Positions 17,121 through 26,390 of a DNA stretch of 64,000 nt are shown in pieces. A program made the position numbers and the translations under genes. Position 1 is the stretch's first letter. Each line of letters opens with the position of its first letter. The notes below the pieces were generated by a model, which saw only the letters and a program-made list of their open reading frames with translations, did no database searches and was not told the origin of the DNA. Source of the DNA: Psychrobacter ciconiae (GTDB lineage: Bacteria > Pseudomonadota > Gammaproteobacteria > Pseudomonadales > Moraxellaceae); NCBI RefSeq assembly GCF_904846055.1, contig NZ_CAJGYV010000001.1, positions 1,426,001 through 1,490,000 on the forward strand, written 5' to 3'.

Positions 17121-17148
17121 ATAGTAGTAGTTAGCTGCAACCTCTCAA
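17121..17148 (-). promoter_or_regulatory. Possible rpsU promoter
   Basis: On the minus strand, TTGAGA (17148-17143), 16 bases and TACTAT (17126-17121). It would start transcription about 40 bases before the rpsU ATG. Confidence 0.4.
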
Positions 17149-17505
17149 TTATTGCAGTCATCAGCTCAAACTTGGATAGGATTACTTCAGATGGAAGTAA
17201 GGGCACGTATTTTAAGTAAAATTATCAAGAAAGTCAAAGCCTTTTGCTAAATATTCTATATTAAAAAGTACTTGTTCAAGGCTTAACCTCAAAGACATCG
17301 GCTAACAAATCAGCCTTGCCTAAATTAAAACCTATTCTCTTGTCAAGATGATGTTATCAATTGCGCGATGCAGTTAACATACTTGCATAAAAAAGTCATC
17401 TGGGCTATACCGATTGCCTATAACTTTATGCTATGATTATTTTTGCTTAATAATCGCCCTTTTTATCATTGGCAGTGGTGATGGCCTTAGCTTAAGGATG
17501 TTTGA
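17149..17505. other. Intergenic region between rpsU and the lipoprotein gene
   Basis: About 360 bases of AT-rich, non-coding sequence. A possible promoter toward the lipoprotein gene is TTGCAT (17383-17388), 17 bases, TATACC (17406-17411). No other structure is evident. Confidence 0.5.
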
Positions 17506-17958
17506 ATGAAATCGTCAATTTTTAATATCAGCTCACAATCTGCTGCAAAGCGAAGCGTTCAAGCAGTAATGATGAGCGCAATCGTTGCTTTTGGACTGAG
17601 CTTAAGTGCTTGTAGTAAAGAAAACACAGAGGCAGACTCTGGTGAAGTGTTGGCGGTGGACCGCGTAAACGAAGCTGAAGATATCGCTCAAGCCAATGCC
17701 CCCGAAGCTGAAGAGTTAAGCTTTGAGAATAACGCAGGGATTGGCTCAGCAGATACAGCCGCCGAAGGTGACCCCGCAGCGGGCGATTCTAAAACTTCGG
17801 AAGTCAAAAGCGCCGATGACGCTGCCAAAGCCAATGGCACGGACGATACCGCAGAGGCAAGTGCTGGTGATATGAGCACGGGCGATGCGACCGAGACCGA
17901 TCCAAATGCGGCAACGGCAAATGACAGCGAAGCACAGACTGCACCAACGTCAAAATAA
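17506..17958 (+). CDS. Low-complexity acidic lipoprotein, unknown function
   Basis: A 150-residue protein with a lipoprotein signal: a basic start, a hydrophobic helix and the lipobox LSAC at about residues 33-36. The mature part is almost wholly Ala, Asp, Glu, Thr and Ser with no recognisable domain, and is presumably disordered. It stands alone between rpsU and the cytochrome lipoprotein and is transcribed from its own promoter region. I do not recognise a family. Its composition resembles the linker of the neighbouring cytochrome, which may be why both are retained together. Confidence 0.7.
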   Translation: MKSSIFNISSQSAAKRSVQAVMMSAIVAFGLSLSACSKENTEADSGEVLAVDRVNEAEDIAQANAPEAEELSFENNAGIGSADTAAEGDPAAGDSKTSEVKSADDAAKANGTDDTAEASAGDMSTGDATETDPNAATANDSEAQTAPTSK

Positions 17959-18274
17959 TGGATGGGTTGAAATTTAATCCAATTATCAGTTGATGTCGTG
18001 ATTTTATAAAAAATGCGGTTTATAATAATAAGCCGCTAAGCTATTGTCTTATCTGCCCTCCTCAGGCTTTTGGCGATGACGCTGCAATGGTCTTAATTGT
18101 GGTGTTGAAAGTGTGCTAATTGATAAAAACGGCTTATTTACCCTAAGTAAGCTTTAAAGTTGTGACTTTATTTTGAAATTTAGGCTAGTAATCCGTAGAT
18201 TAATGCCCTAATTGAAATAATGTTGCGTTACTTTTTAATCTAAACCTCTACCCAACTGGCAAAGGAATGACCTT
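17959..18274. other. 316-bp gap between two lipoprotein genes
   Basis: AT-rich and without coding signs. There is no clear terminator after the first lipoprotein gene; the promoter of the cytochrome gene must lie here. The ribosome site AAAGGA precedes the ATG at 18275. Confidence 0.5.
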
Positions 18275-18787
18275 ATGACCTTATCTACGTTTAAAAAATT
18301 AAGCTATTCTGCGGTCTTATTTGGCGCAGCGTTAAGTCTTGGCGCTTGTAGCGACAATAAAGTTGAAGAAACCCCTGCTGAAACCGAAACCGTTGTTGTT
18401 GAGCCGGTTGTGGTTGAAGAAGCGCCTGCTGAAGCTGAAGCCCCAATGGAAGAGCCAGCAGCAGAAGCGCCTGCTGAAGCCGACGCCCCAGCAGAGGAGA
18501 CCGCTGAGGCTCCTGCCGATACTGCTGAAGCGGATGTGGTTCTTGCGGCTGATGCCGGCGAAAAATTGTACGAAAAGCAGTGCCAAGCTTGTCATGCAAC
18601 TGGTCTGCTTAACGCACCAAAACTTGGCGACAAAGAAGCTTGGGCGCCTCGTATTGCTAAAGGTAAAGACACCTTGCATGAGCACTCAGCTAAAGGCTTT
18701 AACCAAATGCCAGCTCAAGCAGTCAACGGTGTTTCAGAAGCTGAAGTTCACGCGGCTGTTGACTACTTGATTGCTTCTGCAGGCTAA
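18275..18787 (+). CDS. Membrane-anchored c-type cytochrome (c5-like lipoprotein)
   Basis: A 170-residue lipoprotein: signal peptide ending in the lipobox LGAC (residues 24-27), a Pro/Ala/Glu-rich linker of about 65 residues, and a compact C-terminal cytochrome domain with one heme site, CQACH, and a plausible axial Met in NQMPA. The domain resembles bacterial cytochrome c5. It is likely an electron carrier tethered to the outer face of a periplasmic membrane; partners are unknown. The linker is a tandem low-complexity PAEAEAP-like series. Confidence 0.85.
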   Translation: MTLSTFKKLSYSAVLFGAALSLGACSDNKVEETPAETETVVVEPVVVEEAPAEAEAPMEEPAAEAPAEADAPAEETAEAPADTAEADVVLAADAGEKLYEKQCQACHATGLLNAPKLGDKEAWAPRIAKGKDTLHEHSAKGFNQMPAQAVNGVSEAEVHAAVDYLIASAG

Positions 18788-18834
18788 GCGATGATTAAAT
18801 CGGCTTACTAGCTGTGATTGAAATTGATGTAAAT

Positions 18835-18867
18835 TGCCGCCATTGTGGTTCATAATGGCGGTTTTTT
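18835..18867 (+). terminator. Terminator after the c-type cytochrome gene
   Basis: CCGCCATT and AATGGCGG form an eight-base stem closed by GTGGTTCAT-like loop bases and followed by six T. It lies just upstream of tsaD. Confidence 0.85.
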
Positions 18868-18908
18868 AATTGGCTTTTAGCAGCATTTTATTTAGGCAAG
18901 GCAGGGTT

Positions 18909-19958
18909 ATGAAAGTATTGGGCTTAGAGACGTCGTGTGATGAAACGGGACTGGCGATTTTTGACAGCGAGCAGATGGCAAGCCCTAACCAAGGCTTGGT
19001 CGGTCAAGTGCTGTATTCGCAAATTGAGCTGCACGCGCTTTATGGCGGCGTCGTTCCTGAGCTTGCCAGTCGCGACCATATCCGAAAGCTTGTGCCCTTA
19101 CTTAACGAATTGCTTGATAAATGCAATCTGAGCAAAAGTGACATTGACGCTATTGCCTATACCAAAGGTCCAGGCTTGATTGGCGCGCTGATGACCGGTG
19201 CGCTGTTTGGTCGCAGTTTGGCGTTTGGGCTTGGTATTCCGGCGATTGGCATTCATCATATGGAGGGGCATTTACTGGCGCCATTGATGAGCCCAAACCC
19301 GCCGCAATTTCCGTTTGTCTCTTTGCTGGTGTCCGGCGGTCACACGCAGCTGATTGCCGCGTTTGGTATTGGTAAATACGAAATTTTAGGCGAGTCGATT
19401 GACGATGCGGCAGGGGAGTGCTTTGATAAGGCGGCAAAAATGCTTAATTTGCCCTATCCTGGAGGTCCTAATATTGCCAAACTTGCCGAAACTGGCAACC
19501 CCCAAGCTTTTGATTTGCCAAGACCGATGCTGCATCGTGGTCTTGATTTTTCTTTTAGCGGGATGAAAACGGCAGTTCACAATTTAATTAAAGATACCGA
19601 CGGCAGCCAAGATAATCCGCAGGTTCGCGCTGATATTGCCGCAAGCTTTCAACATGCGGTCGTTGATACCTTGGTCAAAAAATGCGTGAAAGCGTTAAAA
19701 CAAGTCAACATGACGCGGTTGGTCATCGCCGGCGGGGTCAGTGCCAATACTGAGCTTCGGCAATCGCTTGAAGCGGCGCTTGCCAAAATCGGCGCTCAAG
19801 TGTTTTACGCGCCGCCTGAGCTTTGCACCGATAATGGCGCGATGATTGCCTTTGCTGGATTTCAGAGGCTAAACGCCGGTCAAAGTGATGATTTGGCGGT
19901 CAGCTGTGTTCCGCGTTGGCCGATGAGCGAGCTGCCACCGATTGCTGAAAATAGCTAA
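18909..19958 (+). CDS. tsaD: tRNA N6-adenosine threonylcarbamoyltransferase TsaD
   Basis: Transfers threonylcarbamoyl to A37 of ANN-decoding tRNAs, together with TsaB and TsaE. The ATG at 18909 opens the family start [16 protein letters not shown], with AAGGCAGGG just upstream; the reading frame is open further 5' from a TTG, which overlaps the preceding terminator and is not credible. Metal-site motif HHMEGH is present, as are LVSGGHTQL, the SFSGMKTA segment and [11 protein letters not shown]. Length 349 is normal. It is divergent from rpsU by about 1.8 kb rather than adjacent to it. Confidence 0.97.
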   Translation: MKVLGLETSCDETGLAIFDSEQMASPNQGLVGQVLYSQIELHALYGGVVPELASRDHIRKLVPLLNELLDKCNLSKSDIDAIAYTKGPGLIGALMTGALFGRSLAFGLGIPAIGIHHMEGHLLAPLMSPNPPQFPFVSLLVSGGHTQLIAAFGIGKYEILGESIDDAAGECFDKAAKMLNLPYPGGPNIAKLAETGNPQAFDLPRPMLHRGLDFSFSGMKTAVHNLIKDTDGSQDNPQVRADIAASFQHAVVDTLVKKCVKALKQVNMTRLVIAGGVSANTELRQSLEAALAKIGAQVFYAPPELCTDNGAMIAFAGFQRLNAGQSDDLAVSCVPRWPMSELPPIAENS

Positions 19959-20025
19959 CTTTTCAACATAATCGCCGCAAAACAACGACTGCAAAATCAT
20001 TAAAGAAAAATAAAAGGACATCATC

Positions 20026-20406
20026 ATGCAATGGCTTGCCATCGGCATTGGCGCGGCGATTGGGGCATGTCTTCGCGCTTGGTTATCGCGCTTTAACGGG
20101 CTTCACAATTGGATTCCCTTTGGGACGCTGATTGCCAATATTTTAGGCGGGCTATTGATTGGCGTGGCAATCCTTTGGTTTACGCAGTTTGGGGCACATT
20201 TATCGCCAAATATTAGGCTTTTGGTGGTCACCGGATTTTTGGGCGGCTTGACCACCTTTAGCACCTTTAGCGCTGAAGTCTTTTCTTTAATTCAAGATGG
20301 CAGGCTGCTTGCAGGGCTATTTCTCGTGGCGCTTCATGTGGGATTAACTTTAATTGCCACCGCTATTGGTTTTTACACCCTAAAAATGGCGCTAAATTTA
20401 GGCTAA
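20026..20406 (+). CDS. crcB: Fluoride channel CrcB/Fluc
   Basis: A 126-residue, four-helix membrane protein that exports fluoride as an antiparallel dimer. Diagnostic features are [14 protein letters not shown], with the pore Asn, and the central [14 protein letters not shown] motif that carries the pore Phe/Thr and the Na+ site. An AAAGGA site precedes the ATG. I see no fluoride (crcB) riboswitch in the 67-base gap after tsaD, which is too short for one, so it is probably co-transcribed with tsaD. Confidence 0.93.
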   Translation: MQWLAIGIGAAIGACLRAWLSRFNGLHNWIPFGTLIANILGGLLIGVAILWFTQFGAHLSPNIRLLVVTGFLGGLTTFSTFSAEVFSLIQDGRLLAGLFLVALHVGLTLIATAIGFYTLKMALNLG

Positions 20407-20437
20407 GCTTATTGAGATTTTCGAAAATTTTTGCCGT

Positions 20438-21331
20438 TTAAATTACCGGTTTTACCAAATCATCAAGCAGCGCCAAAAACCCTTGCATAAATACCAAATT
20501 TTGGCTTGCCGTTCGCGTTGCCGCATACAGCTGACAGTAAACGCCCTTGCCAAGCGGTCTTGAGACCACCCAACCTTTTTTTTCATAGTCGGCGACGACC
20601 CAATCAGGAAGCGCTGCCACGCCGCGCTCACTTGCCACAAGCTGAATGAGCATGGCAGTAAGCTCAGTGGTTCGAATCTTACTAAAGCTTACGTTGGCAG
20701 GGGTCATAAAGTTGGCAATGATGTCAAGGCGTTTTGCCTCAACCGGATAAGCAATCAGCACGTCATCGACCAAATCGGTAGGCGAAATCGTCGTAAGCTT
20801 GGCAAGCTCGTGCGTGGGCGAGATGACCAATCGGCTTTCGTACTCAAAAAGCGGCTGATAACTGATGCCCTCAATCGGCAAATTGCTGGTGGTAATGAGC
20901 AAGTCAATATCGCCTTGCAGCAATAAATGATGCGGCTCAGGCTCAAAGCCGGTGGCAAAATCAAGCTCCACATCCGCCCAATCGCGGCGGTAGCGGTTTA
21001 AAATCGGCATCAGCCAATCAAAGCAGCTGTGACATTCGGACGCTAAGCGCAATCGCCCCGCTTGACCGTGGGCTAGGCGCTTGAGGTTGGTTTTGGTTCG
21101 GGTCACTTGCGGCAAAATACTGTCAGCAAGTGCAAGGACGATTTTGCCGGCAGGCGTAAAGCTCAGCGGTCTGGTTCGGCGATTGACAAGGCTAATGTCA
21201 TAATAGCTTTCAAGCTCTTTTAATTGATGCGACACCGCCGACGCCGTCACGTGAAGCTCATCGGCTGCTGCCGCAAGCGAACCATGCGCCCGCAGCGCGG
21301 TCAGCGTTTTTAAATGACGAAGCTCAAGCAT
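20438..21331 (-). CDS. metR: LysR-type regulator of methionine genes, MetR-like
   Basis: A 297-residue LysR-family regulator. The N-terminal winged HTH (MLELRHLKTLTALRAHGSL) is followed by an effector domain that follows E. coli MetR closely: the ECHSCFDWL segment, LLLQGDIDLLITTSNLPIEGISY, and GVAALPDWVV. MetR uses homocysteine to control metE/metH and relatives. No methionine gene lies beside it here; it is divergent from nothing in the window and converges with crcB. Assignment is by sequence similarity. Confidence 0.85.
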   Translation of the reverse strand: MLELRHLKTLTALRAHGSLAAAADELHVTASAVSHQLKELESYYDISLVNRRTRPLSFTPAGKIVLALADSILPQVTRTKTNLKRLAHGQAGRLRLASECHSCFDWLMPILNRYRRDWADVELDFATGFEPEPHHLLLQGDIDLLITTSNLPIEGISYQPLFEYESRLVISPTHELAKLTTISPTDLVDDVLIAYPVEAKRLDIIANFMTPANVSFSKIRTTELTAMLIQLVASERGVAALPDWVVADYEKKGWVVSRPLGKGVYCQLYAATRTASQNLVFMQGFLALLDDLVKPVI

Positions 21332-21409
21332 AAATTGACCCGATTTTTATCATGAAAATAATTCATTATAATCAATGGTATTTATAATTTCACTCAAATT
21401 TGCTTAAAG

Positions 21410-22201
21410 TCAGCGCTTCCGCAGTAGCAATTGGGAAATGATGACCAATATCAAAGACGCCACCAGTAAAATCGTGCCAATGGCATTAACCTCAGGCTTT
21501 AGCCCCACCCGAACCATCGAATAAATCCGCAGCGGTAAAATCTCAAAACTAGGACCGGTCACAAAGGTCGATACCACCACATCATCCAGCGATAAAGTAA
21601 ACGCCAAAAGCCAACCTGCCATCACCGCCGGAAAAATCACCGGAATCAGCACCGTTTTTATCATGGTAAATTCGCTCGCGCCCAAATCGCGCGCCGCTTC
21701 TAAAAGCCGCTCATCAAGGCTTGAAAGGCGCGCAAACACGGTAATCACCACAAACGGTAAGCAAAAGGTGATGTGCGACAGTAAAAGCGATACAAAGCCC
21801 AATTGCAGCCCAATCAACAAAAACAGCACCAAAAGGGAGATGGCAAGGACGATTTCAGGCGACATCATCAGTACAAAAAGCAGCCCGCTTAGTAAGCCTT
21901 TGCCGCGAAAATCATAGCGGTGCAGGGCAAGGGCGGTCAGCGTTCCAATCAAGGTGGAAAGCGTTGCGGCAATAAGTCCAAGCACGATAGAGTGCCAAAA
22001 CGCATCGAGCATGGCTTGGTTGCGAAAAAGCGACTCATACCATTTTAGACTAAAGCCGCCCCAATGATAGCCAACTTTAGACTGATTAAACGACATCACC
22101 ACCAAAACAATGATGGGCAGATACAGCAGCGCATAAACGAGGGTCAGATAACTTTTAGATAAAAACCTTCCCAAGCGCTTTTTTGAAGTAAAGGTCGCCA
22201 T
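21410..22201 (-). CDS. potC: Spermidine/putrescine ABC transporter permease PotC
   Basis: Inner-membrane permease, 263 residues and six predicted helices. It tracks E. coli PotC through LYLPIIVLVVMSFN, GFSLKWYESL, VMMSPEIVLAISLLVLFLL, the cytoplasmic coupling loop EAARDLGASEFTMI, and SLDDVVVSTFVTGPSFEILPL. Its ATG overlaps the potB stop by one base (TAATG), so translation is coupled. It is the last gene of potABC. Confidence 0.93.
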   Translation of the reverse strand: MATFTSKKRLGRFLSKSYLTLVYALLYLPIIVLVVMSFNQSKVGYHWGGFSLKWYESLFRNQAMLDAFWHSIVLGLIAATLSTLIGTLTALALHRYDFRGKGLLSGLLFVLMMSPEIVLAISLLVLFLLIGLQLGFVSLLLSHITFCLPFVVITVFARLSSLDERLLEAARDLGASEFTMIKTVLIPVIFPAVMAGWLLAFTLSLDDVVVSTFVTGPSFEILPLRIYSMVRVGLKPEVNAIGTILLVASLILVIISQLLLRKR

Positions 22202-23085
22202 TATGCCACCTCGTTAAAGTCAGTCTTGCCAATGCGGCGACTGCTGGCGCGGTACGCCCAAAGTAAAATCGCCATCGCAAGGGTGAGCAGGACACTTGCT
22301 GCCGCCCCAAAAGGCCAATCTCGGGCATCCAAAAATTGGTTTTTAATGATATTTCCTACCAATAAATTGCGTGAGCCGCCCAAAATATCTGCCACGTAAA
22401 ACATCCCCATCGCCGGCAGCAGCACCAAAAGCACACCTGAAATAATCCCTGGTGTGGTCAAAGGCAGCACCACATGCCAAAAGGTTTGCGCTTTGGTCGC
22501 CCCCAAATCTTGTGACGCTAGCAGCATGTCATCGCGCAAATCGGTAAATACCGCATAAAGCGGCAACACCATAAACGGAAATAACAAATAGGTCAGCCCC
22601 GCAATCACCGCGCCTTGGGTGTATAAAATATCAATGGGATGGCTGATGATACCAAGCTTTATAAGCAGCTGGTTGATTAAGCCGTTATTGGCAAAAAGAA
22701 GTTTAAGCGCGTAAGTTCTGACCAACGAGTTTGTCCAAAATGGCAAAATCAGCAGCAGCATCAAAAGCGGCTGCCAGCGCGCGCGAACTTTGGACACCAG
22801 CCAAGCAAACGGATAACCAAACAGCAAGCAAATCACCGTGGTAATCCCCGCCATCCAAAGCGAGTGCACGAACACATCAAAATAAAGCGGGTCAACTATC
22901 CGCGCGTAGCTGCCAAAATTAACCGGCAGACTAATAAACTCGCCGCTATCGCGGGTTAAAAAACTCACCGCAATCACCAGCAAATTGGGAACTAGGGCAA
23001 AAATCAGCAGCCAACCCCAAATCAGCCAAAGCGTTGCCGTTCGAAACGGATTTTTTGACTTGGCTGAGCTATTAAACATCGCCAT
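22201..23085 (-). CDS. potB: Spermidine/putrescine ABC transporter permease PotB
   Basis: Inner-membrane permease, 294 residues. It matches PotB in VSFLTRDSGEF, YPFAWLVSKVR, LPFWTNSLVRTYALK, the coupling loop SQDLGATKAQTFW and GNIIKNQFLDARDWPFGAA. About ten extra residues precede the first helix. It abuts potA exactly (potA stop at 23086) and overlaps potC by one base. Confidence 0.94.
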   Translation of the reverse strand: MAMFNSSAKSKNPFRTATLWLIWGWLLIFALVPNLLVIAVSFLTRDSGEFISLPVNFGSYARIVDPLYFDVFVHSLWMAGITTVICLLFGYPFAWLVSKVRARWQPLLMLLLILPFWTNSLVRTYALKLLFANNGLINQLLIKLGIISHPIDILYTQGAVIAGLTYLLFPFMVLPLYAVFTDLRDDMLLASQDLGATKAQTFWHVVLPLTTPGIISGVLLVLLPAMGMFYVADILGGSRNLLVGNIIKNQFLDARDWPFGAAASVLLTLAMAILLWAYRASSRRIGKTDFNEVA

Positions 23086-24318
23086 TTATACGCCCCTTGA
23101 AGTTATCGGCTGAGCGGCAGGCTCTTCTGGCAACACCCATTCCCAACCATCGACCCAAGATACTTTTACCGCTTCATTCATTTTATAATCAAAACTTGGG
23201 TCTTCTTCATCAAAAAACTCGGACGCTTTAATGATTTGACCGTCCTCAAGCTCAATGATGGAATCAAGGGTGCTGCCTTTATAGTTGCTTTCAATCACCC
23301 GACCGATGATGCCGCTATGGGCTGTGTCATCTAATTCGTAAATGCGCAAATCCTCAGGTCGCAAAAGTAAATTGACCGTATCGCCAACCTGAACGGCATT
23401 GGCAAATTTGGGTCGGCGTAAGTTGCGAAGGGGCATAGAGGCGGTCTTGGGCTGACAAACTTCAACCTCAATACGACCGTTGGTGACCTTGCCGTTTTTA
23501 TCCGGCTGATTGGGATAAACGCCGCGAACGATGGCTTTAAATAGGTTGGTCTCGCCGATAAATTTGGCGGTAAATAAGTTGGCAGGCGTTTCATAAATTT
23601 CAATCGGTGTGCCAATTTGCTGAAATTTGCCATTTTTCATCACCGCAATGCGGTCCGACATCGACAGCGCTTCTTCTTGATCGTGGGTGACAAACACAAA
23701 AGTGATGCCAAGCTCGCGCTGAAGGCGTTTGAGCTCAGATTGCATTTGCAGTCGCAGTTTATAATCAAGCGCCGATAAGGGCTCATCAAGCAGCAAGAGC
23801 TTTGGGCGATTGATCACCGCTCGCGCAATCGCAACGCGCTGCTGCTGACCGCCGGACAGCTCTTGCGGTCGTCTATTGGCTAAATGCTCAAGCTGAACCA
23901 TCGCCAGCATTTCACGGACGCGAGCTTGGATTTCATCTTTAGGCACTTTTTTAAGCTTTAAGCCATAAGCGACGTTTTGCGCGACGCTCATGTGCGGAAA
24001 TAAGGCGTACTGCTGAAACACGGTGTTGACCGGTCGCTTATCGGCGGACAGTCCTGCCATCTGAACGCCGTCCAAATAAATCGCGCCGGCATCTGGCTGC
24101 TCAAATCCAGCAATCAGGCGCAAAAGCGTGGTTTTTCCGCAACCTGAGGGTCCAAGTAAGGTTAAAAACTCGCCATGATGAATGGTTAGATTGATGTCGC
24201 TTAGCACCTCAGTATGGTCATAAATCTTTTTTAGGTGCTCAATTTGCAGCAGCGCTTTCGAGTCATTGACGCTTGGGCTTTGCTGAGAGTGAGGGTTGGG
24301 AGCAGAAGTTTGAGTCAT
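23086..24318 (-). CDS. potA: Spermidine/putrescine ABC transporter ATPase PotA
   Basis: ATPase of the polyamine importer, 410 residues. The nucleotide-binding domain shows Walker [11 protein letters not shown]-loop FQQYALFPH, signature LSGGQQQR and Walker [13 protein letters not shown]. The C-terminal regulatory part matches PotA rather than Pot[19 protein letters not shown] and [11 protein letters not shown]. The ATG at 24318 has AGGA six bases upstream; the frame is open for 30 codons further but without a better start. No substrate-binding protein (PotD) gene is nearby. Confidence 0.94.
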   Translation of the reverse strand: MTQTSAPNPHSQQSPSVNDSKALLQIEHLKKIYDHTEVLSDINLTIHHGEFLTLLGPSGCGKTTLLRLIAGFEQPDAGAIYLDGVQMAGLSADKRPVNTVFQQYALFPHMSVAQNVAYGLKLKKVPKDEIQARVREMLAMVQLEHLANRRPQELSGGQQQRVAIARAVINRPKLLLLDEPLSALDYKLRLQMQSELKRLQRELGITFVFVTHDQEEALSMSDRIAVMKNGKFQQIGTPIEIYETPANLFTAKFIGETNLFKAIVRGVYPNQPDKNGKVTNGRIEVEVCQPKTASMPLRNLRRPKFANAVQVGDTVNLLLRPEDLRIYELDDTAHSGIIGRVIESNYKGSTLDSIIELEDGQIIKASEFFDEEDPSFDYKMNEAVKVSWVDGWEWVLPEEPAAQPITSRGV

Positions 24319-24627
24319 AGCAAATCCTAAAAGCGGCGCAGTTAAGGCGGTCATCGTTTGCGCTAGTATATCAAAGCCTTTTACCAAAATTGCGCAATCG
24401 TAAATCACGTTACGCGCGTTATACCTGAGGTTACAAGTCAGGGCAATTTTGACCCGTACCGTGCGATTTTCGGTTGTTTTGTCAAGTTAAGCGCAATTTT
24501 GGCGCGTGATGATACCAAGAAATGATTATTGATTGAAAATTTTTACGTTTTTTTTCATCGATGTTCTATACAATAATTAGGCTTGCCAAAATTTTGGTAA
24601 AAATTCACACGACAATAAAGGATGATT
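24319..24627. other. Divergent potA / carbonic anhydrase control region
   Basis: A 309-base non-coding gap with several dyad-symmetric sites. GGGCAATTTTGACCC (24441-24455) and GCGCAATTTTGGCGC (24491-24505) agree at 12 of 15 positions and are exactly 50 bases apart. A perfect 12-bp palindrome, CCAAAATTTTGG, lies at 24586-24597, just upstream of the carbonic anhydrase gene. These look like operator sites; the regulator is not identified. Confidence 0.55.
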
Positions 24628-25266
24628 ATGACTGACCATGCCCACCCTGTAAGCGGCACAGATGCTCTTGAGATGCTCAAACAAGGCAACGCGCGCTATG
24701 TTGCAAGCTTAAGCTCCACCGACCCGATGAACCAGCGCCGCCCTGCGCTGACCGCTGACCAATTTCCGCATGCCATCATTCTTGGCTGCTCTGATGCCCG
24801 CGTTCCGGTTGAGATTGTCTTTGACCAAGGGCTAGGGGACTTGTTTGTCATTCGCGTGGCGGGCAATGTGGTTGCGCCCTCGCAAATTGGCTCCGTTGAA
24901 TTTGCCGCCGAAAAATTCCAAACCCAGTTGGTGGTGGTGCTTGGGCATTCCAATTGCGGCGCGGTCACCGCTTGCGTTGAGGCGCTCATCAACCCTGAGC
25001 AGTATTATTCGCCAAACTTGCAGTCTATCGTCGACCGCATCCGCCCAAGCGTTTATAACCTGCATGAGCTTGCCACCGCCAAAGGTCATGACGCGGATGC
25101 AGACGAGCTGATTGACCGCGCCATCCGCGCCAACGTCCGTATGGCAGTCAGCCAACTAAAGCACGGCTCACGCATTTTAGAAGACTTGACCCAAAGCGGT
25201 CGATTGCTTATCGTTGGGGCTGAATACGATTTAAAAACCGGAAAAGTGCGCTTTTTAGACATCTAA
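24628..25266 (+). CDS. can: Beta-carbonic anhydrase
   Basis: Interconverts CO2 and bicarbonate using zinc. The 212-residue protein has the beta-class ligands: C54 and the Asp/Arg dyad in CSDAR (D56, R58), then H107 and C110 in GHSNCGA. The start chosen is the second of two close ATGs (24628), six bases after AAGGA. gloA follows 20 bases later, so the two are likely co-transcribed. Gene symbol follows the E. coli housekeeping enzyme; a paralogue cannot be excluded. Confidence 0.92.
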   Translation: MTDHAHPVSGTDALEMLKQGNARYVASLSSTDPMNQRRPALTADQFPHAIILGCSDARVPVEIVFDQGLGDLFVIRVAGNVVAPSQIGSVEFAAEKFQTQLVVVLGHSNCGAVTACVEALINPEQYYSPNLQSIVDRIRPSVYNLHELATAKGHDADADELIDRAIRANVRMAVSQLKHGSRILEDLTQSGRLLIVGAEYDLKTGKVRFLDI

Positions 25267-25286
25267 TTTCATTCAAGGAGCAACTC

Positions 25287-25832
25287 ATGACCGCCAAAAC
25301 TACCGAGCAGCCAAGCCAAAGCATTATTACGGCAGGCGTAAAGCCCATTGCAAGCGCAACGTCAGGATTCACCTTTAATCACACCATGCTTCGTGTCAAA
25401 GACCCTGTCAAAGCGCTAGAGTTTTACACCGGCATTTTGGGAATGACCTTGCTTTGTGTCAAAAAATTCCCCGAAATGGGCTTTGATTTATACTTTTTGG
25501 CAAAGCTTACCGACGAGGAGCGCGACAACTTACCAAAGGGCGATGACTTGGCGATTTTTGCCTTCCGCCAACGCGGTATTTTAGAATTGACCCACAACTA
25601 CGGCACCGAAACTCAAAGCGACTTTAGCTATCATGATGGCAATAGGGAGCCGCAAGGCTTTGGTCATATTTGCTTTAGCGTTCCTGACTTGAAGGCGGCG
25701 GTTGCTTGGTTTGATGAAAATAACGTCACCTTTAAAAAGCGACCAGAAGATGGCAAAATGAAAAGTATTGCCTTTATTAAAGATGTTGATGGCTACTGGA
25801 TTGAGATTGTGGAAGCTGATTTGATGAGCTAA
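25287..25832 (+). CDS. gloA: Lactoylglutathione lyase (glyoxalase I)
   Basis: Converts the methylglyoxal-glutathione hemithioacetal to S-lactoylglutathione. The 181-residue single-domain protein has FNHTMLRVKDPVKALEFYTGILGM, LELTHNYGTE, and GFGHICFSVPDL, containing the expected His/Glu metal ligands, and a terminal WIEIVEAD. About 25 residues precede the domain, giving the longer eukaryote-like GloA layout also common in Gammaproteobacteria. An AAGGAG site precedes the ATG. Confidence 0.94.
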   Translation: MTAKTTEQPSQSIITAGVKPIASATSGFTFNHTMLRVKDPVKALEFYTGILGMTLLCVKKFPEMGFDLYFLAKLTDEERDNLPKGDDLAIFAFRQRGILELTHNYGTETQSDFSYHDGNREPQGFGHICFSVPDLKAAVAWFDENNVTFKKRPEDGKMKSIAFIKDVDGYWIEIVEADLMS

Positions 25833-25856
25833 ACCTTATCGGCTCAAAACAAGCAA

Positions 25857-25890
25857 TAAAAAACCGCTCTTAAAAGACAGCGGTTTTTTA
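25857..25890. terminator. Bidirectional terminator between gloA and the cytochrome c' gene
   Basis: AAAAAACCGCT and AGCGGTTTTTT pair perfectly around a ten-base loop with T-tracts on both strands, between convergent genes. Confidence 0.9.
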
Positions 25891-25925
25891 TTTGGTAAAT
25901 TTTTTTAGTAAAGAAAGTCGGATGC

Positions 25926-26390
25926 TTATTCGTCGTCGTCTTTAACTTTAAAGTCGGTATGACAAGATTTACACGATTTTCCAAGCTCACCAAACGCCGG
26001 CTTCACATCATCAGCGCTCGTGGCTGTCTGGGCGACTTGATTTAACTGAGTGGCAACTTGTTGAAAGTTTTCAGATTCCATTTTAAAGTCATCTGTTCTT
26101 GCCCAAACCGCTTCGGTCGCGTTACCGATCGCTTCATTGCTTTCAAAGTGCTGCCATGGATTTTTAGAATCTTCAGCGACAAACGCGGCTTGCTCTTTGA
26201 ATACTTCAGCGTTAAAAGTGTCAGGATTTTTGACCATGCCGCCCATCACTTTCATGGCATCGCCATAGTTTTTCATCATGTCTTGACGCGCCTTGACGTC
26301 AGGATGCGGCTGACTACAAGCGCCAAGCAGTAGCGCTGATCCCAATAAACTGATACCAAAAGCCGATTTTAGTGAGTTAAATTTTGTCAT
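25926..26390 (-). CDS. Lipoprotein cytochrome c' / c556 family
   Basis: A 154-residue lipoprotein: signal helix ending in the lipobox LGAC, then a predicted four-helix bundle with a C-terminal heme site CKSCH preceded by GELGKSCKSCH, the hallmark layout of cytochrome c'/c556. It starts MTKFNSLKSAFGISLLGS at the second of two adjacent ATGs, five bases after AGGAG. Family members bind NO or carry electrons; the specific role is not known. It is probably membrane-anchored on the periplasmic side. Confidence 0.88.
   Translation of the reverse strand: MTKFNSLKSAFGISLLGSALLLGACSQPHPDVKARQDMMKNYGDAMKVMGGMVKNPDTFNAEVFKEQAAFVAEDSKNPWQHFESNEAIGNATEAVWARTDDFKMESENFQQVATQLNQVAQTATSADDVKPAFGELGKSCKSCHTDFKVKDDDE

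Noticed and set aside
18291..18770. Open frames in several phases across the cytochrome lipoprotein
   Set aside because: The Ala/Glu/Pro repeat keeps many frames open; only the frame with lipobox and CQACH makes a sensible protein.
20407..20437. Possible terminator between crcB and metR
   Set aside because: The 30-base gap between these convergent genes shows no hairpin with a T-run.
24622..24627. Earlier ATG for the carbonic anhydrase
   Set aside because: It sits too close to AAGGA; the next ATG, six bases later, has proper spacing and the normal N-terminus.
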